This document shows positions 1-11,967 of a stretch of 64,000 nt of DNA, in pieces; positions within the stretch are counted from its first letter, which is position 1, and every line of letters starts with the position of its first letter. Both the position numbers and the translations under genes were made by a program. The notes below the pieces were generated by a model. That model was not told the DNA's origin. It did not search any database and was given only the letters and a program-made list of their open reading frames with translations. The stretch is from Chrysaora quinquecirrha (taxonomy: Eukaryota > Cnidaria > Scyphozoa > Semaeostomeae > Pelagiidae), in contig JACTAT010000008.1 of the NCBI GenBank assembly GCA_014526335.1, forward strand, positions 186,001 through 250,000, given 5' to 3'.

Positions 1-744
1 TTATCATTTAGAAGCAATTTATTCCATCTAGTTATGACAAAGCATCAAGATATGGGCTGAAAAATTAAATGTGATCTGAAACTTATGCTATGATAAAGAG
101 AAGGGTAAAAATTGTCACCTCTTCATAACAAGGCTGAGCAGGAAAAATATTGCAGACAACGTTTCTTCGTCTTGGGCATTTTGAACAGCAACAACCTGCC
201 ATAACAGTAATGCTAAATATAACTTTCAATGCACTTCCTGATTATTATTAAGATAAATGTAGCATTATGTAGAGTGCATGCCAGATAGCTCAGCTGTGAG
301 GGCATGGCATAAAAAAACTAACGTTGTTGATGAAAAATCAATCTCTTTAAATTGCATCAATCCCTAGATTAGAGAAAACCATGCAAAAGGGAAATTAAGG
401 AATTAAAGAATAGAAGACTAAAATTTGAAGATAAGATTAAAGAAATAAAGAATAAAAGGCCGTAATCGTAATCCTGGCCATAATCTTGTATCATAAACAT
501 TCTAACTTTGAGCTATTAAAATATATTGCGCTTGAAGGTTAAAAAAAAGAAATGAAATTACCAGAGCAGCAAAGTATTCTGTGTCCGTTTCGCTACCACT
601 ATTGGCTCTTATAACCTAGTGACAAAAGGCAAAGAAAAGCACAAAAGTAAGTTTAAAGTAACGAAATTTCAAAATTGAACTTAGTCTGATATCTACACAG
701 CAAAAAAGAAGTATCACAGTATAGTAAAGAAGATTTCAGCAAAG
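1..744. other. AT-rich non-coding stretch
   Basis: No reading frame of any length, repeat or RNA signal was recognised here. The composition is AT-rich with short A runs, and the stretch runs directly into the 17-bp minisatellite. Confidence 0.5.
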
Positions 745-2845
745 AAATATCGAATCCTTTAAAATAATGAATCCTTTGATTTTTCGAATCCCTTGATATA
801 TTGAATACTTTGATATATCAAATCCGTTGATATATTAAATTCTTTGATATATTGAATCCTTTGATTTATCGAATCCCTTAATACATTGAATGCTTTGATA
901 TATTGAATTCTTTGATATATTGAATTCTTTGATATATCAAATCCTTTGATATATCGAATCCTTTGATATATTGAATTTTTCGATATATTGAATACTTTGA
1001 TATCTTCAATCCTTTGATATCTTCAATCCTTTGATATATTAAATCCTTTGATATATTGAATCCTTTGATGTATTGAATTTTTCGATATATTGAATACTTT
1101 GATATCTTCAATCCTTTGATACCTTCAATCCTTTGATATATTGAATCCTTTGATATATTGAATCCTTTGATATATTGAATGCTTTAATATACTGAACCCT
1201 TTCATATATATAATTTTTTGATATATTAAATTGTTTGATATATTGAATCCTTTGATATATTGAATCCTTTGATGTATTGCATTTTTCGATATATTGAATA
1301 CTTTGATATCTTCAATCCTTTCATATATTGAATCCTTTGATATATTGAATCCTTTGATATATTGAATGCTTTAATATACTGAACCCTTTCATATATATAA
1401 TTTTTTGATATATTAAATTGTTTGATATATTGAATCCTTTGATATATTGAATCCTTTGATGTATTGCATTTTTCGATATATTGAATACTTTGATATCTTC
1501 AATCCTTTCATATATTGAATCCTTTGATATATTGAATCCTTTGATATATTGAATCCTTTGATAGATCGAATCCGTTGATATATTGAATCCTTTGATATAT
1601 TGAATCCTTTGATATATTGAATCCTTTGATATATTGAATCCTTTGATATATTGAATCCTTTGATATATTGAATCCTTTGATAGATCGAATCCGTTGATAT
1701 ATTGAATCCTTTGATATATTAAATCCTTTGATATATTGAATCCTTTGATATATTGAATCCTTTGATATATTGAATCCTTTGATATATTGAATCCTTTGAT
1801 ATATTGAATCCTTTGATAGATCGAATCCGTTGATATATTGAATCCTTTGATATATTGAATCCTTTGATATATTTAATCCTTTGATATATTGAATCCTTTG
1901 ATATATTGAATCCTTTGATATATTGAATCCTTTGATAGATCGAATCCTTTGATATATTGAATCATTTGATATATTGAATCCTTTGATAGATCGCATCCGT
2001 TGATATATTGAATCCTTTGATATATTGAATCCTTTGATATATTGAATCCTTTGATATATTGAATCCGTTGATATATTGAATCCGTTGATATATTGAATCC
2101 TTTGATATATTGAATCCTTTGATATATTGAATCCTTTGATATATTGAATCCTTTGATATATTGAATCCTTTGATATATTGAATCCTTTGATATATTGAAT
2201 CCTTTGATAGATCGAATCCGTTGATATATTGAATCCTTTGATATATTGAATCCTTTGATATATTGAATCCTTTGATATATTGAATCCTTTGATATATTGA
2301 ATCCTTCGATATATTGAATCCTTCGATATATTGAATCCATTGATATATCAAATCCGTCGATATATTGAATCCGTTGATAAATCAAATCCTTTGATATATT
2401 GAATCTTTTAATATACTGAATCTGTTGATATATCGAATCCTTTGATATATTGAATCCTTTGATATATTGAATCTTTTAATATACTGAATCTGTTGATATA
2501 TCGAATCCTTTGATATATTGAATCCTTTGATATATTGAATCCTTGATATATAGAATCCGTTGATATATCGAATCCTTTGATAAATTGAATCCTTGATATA
2601 TTGAATCCATTGATATATCGAATCCGTTGATATATTGAATCCGTTGATAAATCGAATCCTTTGATATATTGAATCCTTCGATATATTGAATCCGTTGATA
2701 TATCAAATCCGTTGATATATTGCATCTGTTGATATATGGAATCCATTGATATATCAAATCCTTTGAAATATTGAATCCATTGATATATTGAATCCTTTCA
2801 TATCTCGAATCCTTTATATATCAAATGTTTCATTATATTGAGTCT
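745..2845. repeat. 17-bp minisatellite (~120 copies) with higher-order units
   Basis: The unit is TTGATATATTGAATCCT with point variants (GATAGATCG, GATATCTTC, CCGTTGATA). The period is 17 bp, so three units give 51 bp and an apparent 17-residue protein repeat on the minus strand. These open frames are a by-product of the repeat, not genes. Higher-order copies are visible: the variant TGAACCCTTTCATATATA occurs near 1193 and 1380, 187 bp apart (11 units), and GAATCTTTTAATATACTG occurs at 2401 and 2469, 68 bp apart (4 units). The edges are more degenerate than the centre, as expected for unequal exchange. Confidence 0.95.
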
Positions 2846-2847
2846 TC

Positions 2848-3010
2848 AAAATTGTGATGAACAGCCGAAACATTTTCGGGCATACTAAAAAGCTTCTTTC
2901 GTCTGACACTCCTCAGGGCATAAACGTCAGAAACAGACAGAAACACTTGAAAAAAGGTGGAATTTATACCCAGATGCGGTTCAAAATGCACCAATCAGAA
3001 AACCCAGATT
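2848..3010 (+). other. Hairpin-containing tail flanking the 17-bp minisatellite
   Basis: Directly after the array is a segment with a 6-bp inverted repeat (TCTGAC at 2902-2907, GTCAGA at 2926-2931) and, about 60 bp later, CACCAATCAGA. The same arrangement follows a different minisatellite at 24460-24610. This suggests both arrays belong to one family of elements, or to one conserved transcript end. The nature of the family is not known to me. Confidence 0.5.
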
Positions 3011-3377
3011 CCAAATGTGGACAGATTTCATAACCACTTGATTTGAAATCAGAAAGCTGTTTTAAAAGAGTTGAAACAATTACAGGCCTTTGGACAGTGG
3101 GGTACGCTGCAAGCTATCTCACAAAAGAGACGGATTTTGAAATTTTAAAAAATGCAGATAATTTTGCCTTTAGCACTGACAACATTTTCTGTACCTGTGA
3201 GCATATAAAACAACAAAAAAGATGAAAGGAAGTATGCAATAAAATAACTACCTCCGTTACTGCAGCTAAAACCGCACATATCTGAAAATGGGAAAACAAA
3301 AAAGAAATACAAATTTCAAGTCTTCCTCTAGAAATTCCAATTAAGATACATACTGAGCTGGCATATAGCAAATTGAC

Positions 3378-4879
3378 TTGCATTTCCTGATATTTGTGTT
3401 TTTATCTCAAGCTTGCCTCAGATTTAGGAAAATTGCAGAAAAATTTTGTGCCAACCAAGGCCTCTTTGAAAAAGTCTATTCTATTACCCAGCGGTGCGAC
3501 ATTTTCCAACTACGAATTGAAGAATATCATACCAATTTTTTCCATACAGGTTTCAACAACACATTGGCCATGGTACACAGGCAATGGGATAAAGGCCAAG
3601 CAGAAGTTAAGATTGTCTTGAGACAATGTGGGACGTGTCGAAGGGATCACCAAGTTCCTTTCAGGATGCCACCAATGTCACCTCTGCCCAAAAATAAAGT
3701 CAACAGATCAGTTCTGTTTGATTACTTTGAATAACTGTTTGTAAAACATGCAGATCTGAACAACAGGAAAAAAACGTATCTTAGCTTGTTCACCTGTGTC
3801 ACAGTAAGAACAATCCATTTAGAGCTTCTATTTCCATAGTGCCAATTCATAGCAAGGCATAGCAAGTCAGATAAAACAATTCTTGGGTATGCAGCTCAAC
3901 AAAAGCTGATGGAATCAACAGTTGATATGGCCTTAGAAAAACCAACAAAATACCTCACAGTGCAGTCGTACGTAGCTGCACAACATATACCTTGGTTCTA
4001 CTAGAGACTTTCACCTAGAGACTATGACTTTGACCTCTGAATTCATAAGGCCAAAAAAATATAACGAAAATCTGTTTATTTTAGTAACTGGTAGTATTGA
4101 TTTTTTAATTGGGGCTACCAAAATGGCACTGCAAAAAATCAGTTGGACAAACTGTTTCACCTTCCTATCTTAAAAACATTACTAGCAGAAACCGAAACAA
4201 TTCTTAACTTCAGACAACTTATGGTTGGTAGAAGATCTAAATAATGGCCCTGCACTAACATCTTCTCACTTCCCATCCTTTAAAACAAAGACAGGTAACC
4301 CTCCAATAGGAAAAAAAGGAGGCACTCATGATCCTAACTACAGAAACAATCTTGTCAAAGGAAAGCTCATCAGGGAAGCTGCTATATCTATGTAGCGAGG
4401 TAAATTATGCCTGCGTTGGTCATAGTAATAGCATTCCTTTATTAGTAATAGCATTCTTTTATTAGTAATAGCATTCTTTTATTAGAAGTTTATATGAGTT
4501 GTTGATTTTATAGAGATTGGTCTGATAAGGCCAAAAAGATAAAGAAAATCTGTAAATTTTATTGAGTAACTGGTAGTATTGATTTATTAATTTCTGGAAA
4601 TTTCATTTGATATTCTTTGACATGTTGAAGGAAGGGGTGGGTCTTCTAGAATCGTTTTGGAAATTGTGGAGGGATAAGTATTTATTAAACCTGCAAGAAA
4701 GATCACAAATTAACCTAAAGGCACCAAGAGTCAACACAAGCAAAATGCAAAAAGCTGGAGATATTATTCAAATCAAGGAACAAATACATAGGGAAAACTG
4801 GAAAATTGGGAAGATTACCAAATTAATCAAAAGTGTAGATGGGAATGTAAGAGCAACCAAGGGTTTGCAATCTGTCTAA
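3378..4879 (+). pseudogene. BEL/Pao-type LTR retrotransposon integrase relict
   Basis: Around 3500-3735 is an integrase zinc-binding region: H and H in an EEYHTNFFHTG-like stretch, then CGTCRRDHQVPFRMPP, which is typical of BEL/Pao polyproteins. After a stop (3732-3734) the frame continues recognisably as LFTCVTVRTIHLEL near 3790-3830, the integrase core start. Degenerate core and C-terminal pieces follow near 4190-4390. The stretch 4607-4879 reads SFWKLWRDKYLLNLQERSQ and then IGKITKLIKSVDGNVRATK, the usual BEL/Pao integrase C-terminus. Several stops, frameshifts and an internal insertion make this a dead copy. No LTRs, reverse transcriptase or gag were recognised nearby. Confidence 0.75.
4362..4620 (+). 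repeat. Dispersed repeat, copy 1 (second copy at 7832-7985)
   Basis: AGCTCATCAGGGAAGCTGCT and the following sequence recur at 7832. Copy 1 has three tandem AGTAATAGCATTCTTTTATT units. Copy 2 has fewer and lacks about 90 bp before the shared GGTAGTATTGATTTATTAAT block. Copy 1 lies inside the BEL/Pao relict, so copy 2 is probably a deleted copy of the same retroelement region. Confidence 0.7.
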
Positions 4880-7100
4880 TTTATTTTATTTCCAATTTCT
4901 TTCATTATTTTCACAGTTAGTTCATGTTGTGTTGTGTTAGTTATGAAGGCTAAGCATGCCAATAAGAAATTAAAAATACGATATTGAGTATGTTGTGTAA
5001 GTTGTTTTGCTATCATCTTCCTGAGACAAAAAAAAACAAAAAAAGAGTAACTTAGCAAGCCTACCTTTTTGTGTTCTTCAACTGATGAGGCCCATAAATT
5101 CTGAATCTTATTAAAAGTCATATTTGAGCAGTCTGTAAGTCCACTTATAGAAGAAGCGAGTGACGTCTTTGATTGGCTAATCGTATATTCACTTTTCAAC
5201 TCACCATCAAGTAGGATATCGTCATCATTCTCATCAAAAATACTTTCATTATGCTTTGCAATATTTGAGGCAGTTAGGCCTTAAGAAAATAATTCAAGTT
5301 TAAAAAATGTGTAGTAGAATGTGTAGCTGAATAAAATCAGAAGTAACAAAAGCAATTGGGCAAAAAAATGGTTGTTAAATTGGGCACCAGGTTGTTAAAT
5401 TCCGACTTTGACTGCAATGCATGTTTGCCTATGGCGGCCTTAGGGCCCATGTACACTACCTTACCTGAATTCATTTTCGTCAATTCCGCTAAAATTGGTT
5501 CCCGCAAAATTCCCAAAATATGCTTGTCCGTGAAAATAAATTCCCTCGAAATTTCCAAAATTTCAGAAAAATCTGCAAATTTTGAAGGCTTTTGTCAAAT
5601 TTAGAGAAATATTTCACTCAAAAACTAAATATGGTTTTTGCTTCTGTATTTACAGTATCATTTGTATCCTTTGTAAGTTTTATAGTCCAAAAAGGAAAGA
5701 AAGGCACTCAAACTATTCCTTGTTTCCTTTCTTTTTTATGTGAAAATTGTTTGATCTGCAAAAATAAGTTCCCGTGAAATTCCTTTCATCAACAAATCCA
5801 TGAAAAACTGTAAAAATAAATTCTGTTTTTTCTGCAAAATTTCTGAGAAAAAAAAATCCGCGAAAATAAGTTCCCGCAAAAATCAATTCCCTTAAGGTAT
5901 GACTAGAAATTTTTCATACATGGCAGGGTGCACAACAAAGTAGTGTGAATTCCAGAGTTTCCGGTATAACTTTTTTTTACAGAAAAATATATGCCTGTCA
6001 ATCATTCTAACCCTTGATTGATTGGCCCCTTTATCCTTACTTGTGAGAAAAGTAAGGAAATTTTCAAAAATGGACCATGTACATTAAGGTGTTAACTCAC
6101 TTATTTCCTAGAAGAATGTAAGGTGCTATCAATTATTTATGTTCGTATTTTAACAGCATTTGGCAGTTGTGTTGTGTTCCAATCTAAATGGCAAATGTCA
6201 CCAAGAGAACATTTGATAAAATTTGGCTCCAGCTATATGCCGCCCATATGAGTGGGTTTAACCCTTGAAATTCTCAAAACATTGGCATGTTTCTTACCAA
6301 ATCCCATATAAGAAGGTAGGAAATTGAAGAGAATTAATGAAAAGTTTATCTTCGGGTTAGACATTAGTGCTTATATCGCAGATGCTACGTAGAAGGAAAT
6401 GAGACCTAACAAGTCTTATTACTCTCATATTCCACTTGTATTCTCCATAAGGGGTATGCGGGTCTAAACTGTAAGTGGTTCTTGGTGGGTTTGTAAAATC
6501 TTGGCGGCACATTTCAGTCACTCTACAAGAGATGCTATTCCCCCAGGGCAGAAAATGTGGGGAGAACTTCATTATAAATCAAACAACTACTCTACCCTTT
6601 CTTTTTTACCCAAGTTTATTTTCATTAGGCCCGGAAAAACTTGCGGAAAAATATAAAACAATGTCACATCATGTCTATAACGCATTTTCTCATGTTTGTT
6701 TCAAGACTTTGACAAAAAGTTTTTGACAAAATTAGTTTTATTGGGTTCTATTTATTCCAGCAAACACTGTTCGCATCCAAAGCTCGCTTTGTCTGAGGCC
6801 GTTCTCTGAAAATTTGTAAAAATTAATTTTAATGTGAGATTTTTCAAAAAGTACAGAAAGTTGGACTTGTTGTTGGGCGTATGTATTTGCGAATATAAAC
6901 AAGCCTTCAAAATGTTTCGATCCTGTTTCCGGTAGCTACTTTTACTCCAGAAGACGATACGAATATGGAGGAAACAGTAACAGCAGTCTCAACAAGTCGA
7001 AATTTTGAACCCCTAGAAGTATATTAAGTGTGACACAAAACCATGAAAAGTGGAGAAAATTATAGGCAAAGTGATGAAAAACAAGATGGTTATTTTGCTT
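4880..7100. other. Non-coding stretch with degenerate repeat motifs
   Basis: No gene is supported. Between about 5480 and 5890 the motif AAAATAARTTCCCGYGAAAT recurs in diverged form (for example near 5535, 5760, 5855), consistent with an old non-autonomous DNA transposon whose ends I could not define. Short open frames at 5337-5777 and 6357-6726 look random in composition. Confidence 0.4.
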
Positions 7101-7117
7101 TTCTTTTCAAGAGGTTA

Positions 7118-7501
7118 CACATTTTTATAAGAAACCTGGCTGGGGCCTAGTTCTAAAAGTTTCTTAATTTTAAGCCCAATTTTAGTTCTAAAAGTTTCTT
7201 AACAGTTTCTTAATTTAATGGAAATGAATTGCAGTAAAAACGATAAAAAACATGAATATAGCAAGCAAATTATTAATATTATTGTATTACAAAGAATTAG
7301 CCATGCTGGTGCGAGAAATCACACGTAAAAGCTTGAGAATTGATTACTATGTACACAAATGTGAAATCAGTATCTCGGAAAACTGACTTGAAAATTTCTT
7401 AAGTTTGTTAACTCCTTCCTCCTAGTTCTAAAAGTTTCTTAACTTTTGGGGTGTTTAGTTCTATAGGTTTCTCATAAACTGGTTTATTATAAAAAAATGT
7501 G
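7118..7501. mobile_element. TA-flanked inverted-repeat MITE (family member 1)
   Basis: The left end CACATTTTTATAAGAAACCT is matched by the inverse of the right end (AAAAAAATGTG), and both are flanked by TA (7116-7117 and 7502-7503). Internally, TAGTTCTAAAAGTTTCTTAA recurs several times. A second member with the same layout lies at 17543-17926. TA duplications suggest Tc1/mariner-type mobilisation. There is no coding capacity. Confidence 0.75.
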
Positions 7502-7831
7502 TAATGTCAAGTATTTATGCTAATTCAAACATCACTAAATCCTAAACCCAGAACCGGGATCAAGTCAGCAAACTGAGCACTGGGGAAGGCTGGAGTTATT
7601 CCAAGGTAAAATTGGGTTCTGAAGTTCTAAAGAACTGTTTTTAATTTTTTCTGACATCTCGATGTATCATTCTCTTTTAGAAGTACAATAATTTCCATGG
7701 ATCAATGATTATGTTTTACCAATTGATGTTCTAAATACATGCATTTCACTGTCATCGACTATGCTTATTTAAATGATAGTATCAGTTATTTTGCCCAATA
7801 TTACTGATTTGACATCTGAGTTACACTATGT

Positions 7832-7985
7832 TTAGCTCATCAGGGAAGCTGCTATATCTATGTAGCGAGGTAAATTATGCCTGCTTTAGTCATCATAGTA
7901 ATAGCATTCCTTTATTAGTAATAGCATTCTTTGGTAGTATTGATTTATTAATTTCTGGAAATTTCATTTGATATTCTTTCTATTC
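7832..7985 (+). repeat. Dispersed repeat, copy 2
   Basis: Near-identical to the start and end of the 4362-4620 segment, with an internal deletion. Confidence 0.7.
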
Positions 7986-8807
7986 TATAAATTGTCTGTG
8001 ATGGAATTTAGAAAGTAGACTTTATATATATATGTGTAATTAAAATGAACTCGTAAGAAGGCTCTTCTAACCTGATGATGAATTTGTCGTCTGCCGATAA
8101 TAAGAGCGGGAATTCTGTATTATTTCTTCCCGGAATTTTCGCTTTCCAGGATTAGTAGAACAAGAATCTCCCCTTCGCCACTTTGAAGAAATGTTCTTCT
8201 TTTTCTTTATGAATTTCTGAGGCATCCTTTAAGAAAACAAAGTTCTGTTTCGTGCGCAAATGTTATCAACAGGCCTACACAAACTTCAAGAACCTTTGAA
8301 GAAGTTGCGTTGAACATAGTCCACGTGATTAGAAGGGCCGTTTCAAATCACATGCATCAGCACCAGGTGACAACGTCATGTCCTTAAAGAAACTCAAGAG
8401 CAAAACAAATCAGCATAAAAACAGCATAAATGTAAATATGAAGCAAAAGGTAATATTTGAATGAACACGGCGATTAATATCACAGTTGCTAAATCCAACA
8501 GGGTGGGGACCATTTGGTACCTAATATGCTATCAACATGCGCGTACACATTAAAGGTACCCATAAGCCATGTTTGAAGAGATAAGCCCAGATCAGCCTGA
8601 GATCAGCCTATTAGCCTGCAACGAATAGTGTAATGAAGAAGAATCGCCATTTTGCTCTCACTTGTTCCCTGTGATCCTATCTGTTTAAGGCTTTGTTCTT
8701 GCTTTCCCCGCGATCGTCATTGATTCCTCTTTTGTTTAGCACAGGAGGCCCAGGAGGGAGAATATTTAATGAAAATAAGTTGATGATTCTATTAGTTGAT
8801 AAAATTG
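7986..8807. other. Non-coding stretch
   Basis: No gene, repeat family or RNA signal was recognised. Confidence 0.35.
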
Positions 8808-8809
8808 TA

Positions 8810-9627
8810 ATACCTGTGTGTATTATTTGTTGTGACTCTTCTTTACTCGATCTTTTATTGAATTGAATACTTTTCGAATATGCTGCTCGAATTTCTCAGT
8901 TGACTGTTTATGTTTATTTAAAAAATACAAGGAGTGAAACTTCTTACTCAGTGCAAACCCAAAAACTGTTTTTGATTCGCTCGCATTCCGGCATCGTTGC
9001 TCCAAATTTCTGCAAACGTCTTAGCTCGAACATTTAGATTGTAGTTTTCGGTTTTTAATAAGAGACGGGGGTAGACTCACTCCATAAGTCCCACTACTTC
9101 GCTCGATGTTGTTGTTGCTGTTTTCTAAAATCGCTCAGTGTAAATCAAAATAAGGGGAGCGTAAACTAGAGACTCGTGTAGTGAGTCCAAGACGGGGGCT
9201 CACATCCAAACGCTGTTAACGGCAGAACAAGGCTAGCTGACGAAAACGTTCGAAAATCGAGCGATTTTGTGCTGAGTGGTGGCCGGAGCCTAGGGAGAAA
9301 GCAAATTTGAGTAGACTTGCATGGGAAAAACGGGAAAATATTCAATGATAAAGATATCTGAAGTTGAAACAAAGTATTTGGGGCATTAGTTTGATAAATC
9401 AAGAACATTTTGATACGCGTTTGCAGAAATTTGGAGCAACGATGCCGGAATGCGAGCGAATCAAAAACAGTTTTTGGGTTTGCACTGAGTAAGAAGTTTC
9501 ACTCCTTGTATTTTTATATATAAACATAAACAGTCAACTGAGAAATTCGAGCAGCATATTCGAAAAGTATTCAATTCAATCAAAGATTGAGTAAAGAAGA
9601 GTCACAACAAATAATACACACAGGTAT
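8810..9627. mobile_element. 818-bp TA-flanked element with ~210-bp terminal inverted repeats
   Basis: The arm 8810-9018 is the inverse of 9418-9627 with few differences. The outermost bases read ATACCTGTGTGTATTATTTG on the left and their inverse on the right, flanked by TA (8808-8809; 9628-9629). The ~400-bp centre has no convincing gene. Long arms plus a TA duplication fit a non-autonomous Tc1/mariner-like element that could fold into a long hairpin. Confidence 0.85.
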
Positions 9628-9807
9628 TAAGACGATTGTTTTGAAACCTTCAAATGGAAAGATGTCGTTCGGGAAGAGGAGATTGGACGTGGCAGTTTTG
9701 CAACAGTTTATGGTGGTACATTTGTCGTGTCATCTTCATCTAGTGTCCTTCCTTTTATTTTTCGATTTCATGTTAAGGTGGTACATGTAAGAAATTTAGG
9801 AAACGCC

Positions 9808-11010
9808 CTTCATGTAATGTTGTGCAGTATTGCACGTTGGGCATACTGTGCATAGCATGCAATCTGTCAGTATAAATATTGTAAATACAATTGATTCAAA
9901 TCAGTCTAGAAAACATCATGAGCTGAGTAGTCCTCTTGTCCTGCCAACTCTCTCTCTCCTCACAATATTACAATGGCGACGAGGATAAAGCAGTAGATTA
10001 GTAGCATAACGGAAAAGAAATGCATTTGCATTAGAACTAGAGAATTTGGTATCTGAGATATCCAAACAAGCAGCAATTGCAAGGATCCAGCTTCAATTCG
10101 ATTCTCCTCAAATTTATGATTACGAGCGACATCTCGACGTGGGCAGTCGAGCGCATTCACGACAAGTGGGTTCGGTCAGGTCTTACAAGATGCTGAATCT
10201 CCCGAATGGCCAGACCACAAATGCTGGATTCTGGTGGAGTCATTCAAAAAGAGTTTGGGTTGCCAGGTCACACGACGCTGATGCTGGTTCATTCCCGAGT
10301 GGCCAGGCCACAAAGGTATGCTGGTGCTGGTGGAGTCACTCGAAAGATTTAGAATTTGTCGTCTCTCTTACTCGTACAAAAAGAACGTTCTCAGGATCTC
10401 AAAACATCGAATTGACGAAACAGAAAATAACACGACAGCTGGTAGCTACTGATGGTTTAAATGAACCAAAAGTTCTCAAAGATTCATGTCTAGACTCACA
10501 ACTCAAGCAGAAACACAAAACACGAAGCTCAAGCAGATGCACAGAACAGGACTACGAATCAAAGAACAATAAGGAAAATGAAACTACTGAAGAAACGGAC
10601 AAGTCTCAACTTTAAATTTGATTTCATATATATATCTTTAGTTTGAGTAAGAGAGGGGTGTAATGTTGTGCAGTATTGCACGTTGGGCATACTGTGCATA
10701 GCATGCAATCTGTCAGTATAAATATTGTAAATACAATTGATTCAAATCAGTCTAGAAAACATCATGAGCTGAGTAGTCCTCTTGTCCTGCCAACTCTCTC
10801 TCTCCTCGCAATATTACAATGATGTAGTGTCTTGCTGTTATCTGTGTTGTCATGCTGTTATGTCATGTGCTGTACTTTGTACCCTGTTACCATTGTCTAT
10901 GTGTTTATATGTAAATGATTGTTATATTATAATCAGTTCACCAGTTACAAGCTGCAGTGTGGTTCCTGTGTGAACTCCGTCTCATCACAGACGTAAGACA
11001 TTACACTTCA
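9808..11010 (+). mobile_element. Small LTR retrotransposon (TRIM-like), 5-bp TSD CTTCA
   Basis: Direct repeats of 160 bp (9813-9972 and 10659-10818) begin TGTAATG and end ATTACA. A primer-binding site TGGCGACGAG (9974-9983) follows the first, and a purine tract AAGAGAGGGG (10649-10658) precedes the second. CTTCA occurs directly before the first LTR (9808-9812), but the matching CTTCA lies at 11006-11010, 187 bp beyond the end of the second direct repeat. The extra 187 bp also end in ATTACA. Either LTR 2 is longer than LTR 1 or an extra LTR-like piece was added. Confidence 0.8.
10046..10615 (+). CDS. Unrecognised ORF in the TRIM-like element (189 aa)
   Basis: This frame fills most of the internal region between the two LTRs. 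It shows no gag zinc knuckle, protease, reverse transcriptase or integrase motif. Two imperfect internal repeats contain GQTTNAGFWWSHSKRVW and GQATKVCWCWWSHSKDLE. The C-terminal 60 residues are rich in Lys, Ser, Thr and Glu. It may be a degenerate gag remnant, a captured sequence or non-coding. I see no evidence that decides. Confidence 0.3.
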   Translation: MVSEISKQAAIARIQLQFDSPQIYDYERHLDVGSRAHSRQVGSVRSYKMLNLPNGQTTNAGFWWSHSKRVWVARSHDADAGSFPSGQATKVCWCWWSHSKDLEFVVSLTRTKRTFSGSQNIELTKQKITRQLVATDGLNEPKVLKDSCLDSQLKQKHKTRSSSRCTEQDYESKNNKENETTEETDKSQL

Positions 11011-11260
11011 TGTTAAAATTCAATTTGGTTTTAAGGTGGCACAACATGTAAAAATATGGAAAACACCGTTTGTTTCGAACTGTGATTTTTATATCATGGA
11101 AGTAGGTAAAAATGCTAACAAGCTGTAGAAACCGAAGGATCACATATAAGTATCGAAAGTACAAATTTCAACAGAACTCAAGGTTGTCAATAAACATGTT
11201 CAAATAGATATTTGCTATAAAAATGATGATGTACGTTAATAAAATAATTTCTTCAAATGA

Positions 11261-11533
11261 TCAGACGCCAGATGAAAATGTCCATCCAAATTCAGACGCT
11301 AGCCTTTCAAAGTGTGGCTGCTGTAGGTATGGAATGAATTCAGCGGGAACATGCAAGAATGCTGGGTTAAAGAAGGTGTATTTTGCTTTAATACACCTGA
11401 TTCTAAGATGGAAATTAATGTTCTGCGGTTCAGCTGAGAACACAAGATCACCCGTGTTCCTGTCTCTGTACTGGCGAATGTCACGATAAACAACTATCAT
11501 ATTCTCACCCAAGAGGACGCTCTTAAATCTCAA
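11261..11533 (-). CDS. Conserved exon of unknown protein, copy 1
   Basis: The frame contains QNINFHLRIRCIKAKYTFF, EFIPYLQQPHF and LASEFGWTF. A second locus at about 51186-51350 (minus strand) encodes a clearly related stretch (QNVHFHLRFDCLVAKYPFF, EFIPYLQQEHL), with conservation at the protein level despite divergent nucleotides. That pattern supports real coding ancestry. The protein family is not known to me. It could be an exon of a repeated host gene or of an uncharacterised mobile element. Start and stop are uncertain because flanking exons were not found. Confidence 0.5.
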   Translation of the reverse strand: MRFKSVLLGENMIVVYRDIRQYRDRNTGDLVFSAEPQNINFHLRIRCIKAKYTFFNPAFLHVPAEFIPYLQQPHFERLASEFGWTFSSGV

Positions 11534-11683
11534 AATAACGCATGTAAACGCTGTCTCTTACTCCCCTGAGGTATTGCTAGTCACGTGTGTGCCCCTTGAG
11601 GCTTTAGCAAGATAATAAAATCCAAGGACTGGTGTTTTCTACCCCTTTTCTACGCAACAAGCTGTGAGACATTCTTCAAAGCG
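11500..11683 (+). repeat. Dispersed repeat B, copy 1 (second copy 15104-15285)
   Basis: About 184 bp are nearly identical to 15104-15285, starting ATTCTCACCCAAGAGGACGC and ending near GCTGTGAGACATT. It contains AATAAA. The two copies are in the same orientation 3.6 kb apart and bracket the 66-bp minisatellite. They could be LTRs or copies of a small element. No 5-bp duplication was found at the edges. Confidence 0.75.
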
Positions 11684-11967
11684 AAGCAAAACTTGGACGT
11701 GGAAAGAATCCGTCGCCGACATGGCCCTGATATCTAGGAGCAAGTACCTGCAAACGAAGTTGACAGATTATGAAGAAAACGCTCCACAGTAGCCTGTTCC
11801 CTTAAATATGTTGAGAATAATGCCAAGCCAATATCAAATGTTTTAGGCCCATGGTATTCAATATTTATATTTTCTTAACTTAGGCCCGTACCGAGGTCTT
11901 TGCGACCAATGTCAAACAGTTTTTCCAGCTAATTGTCCTTATCTTTTTTAAACGTTGTTCATGATTT

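Noticed and set aside
878..2757. Six minus-strand open frames of 77-170 aa with 17-residue repeats
   Set aside because: They are translations of the 17-bp minisatellite (51 bp is three units and a multiple of three). There is no independent coding evidence.
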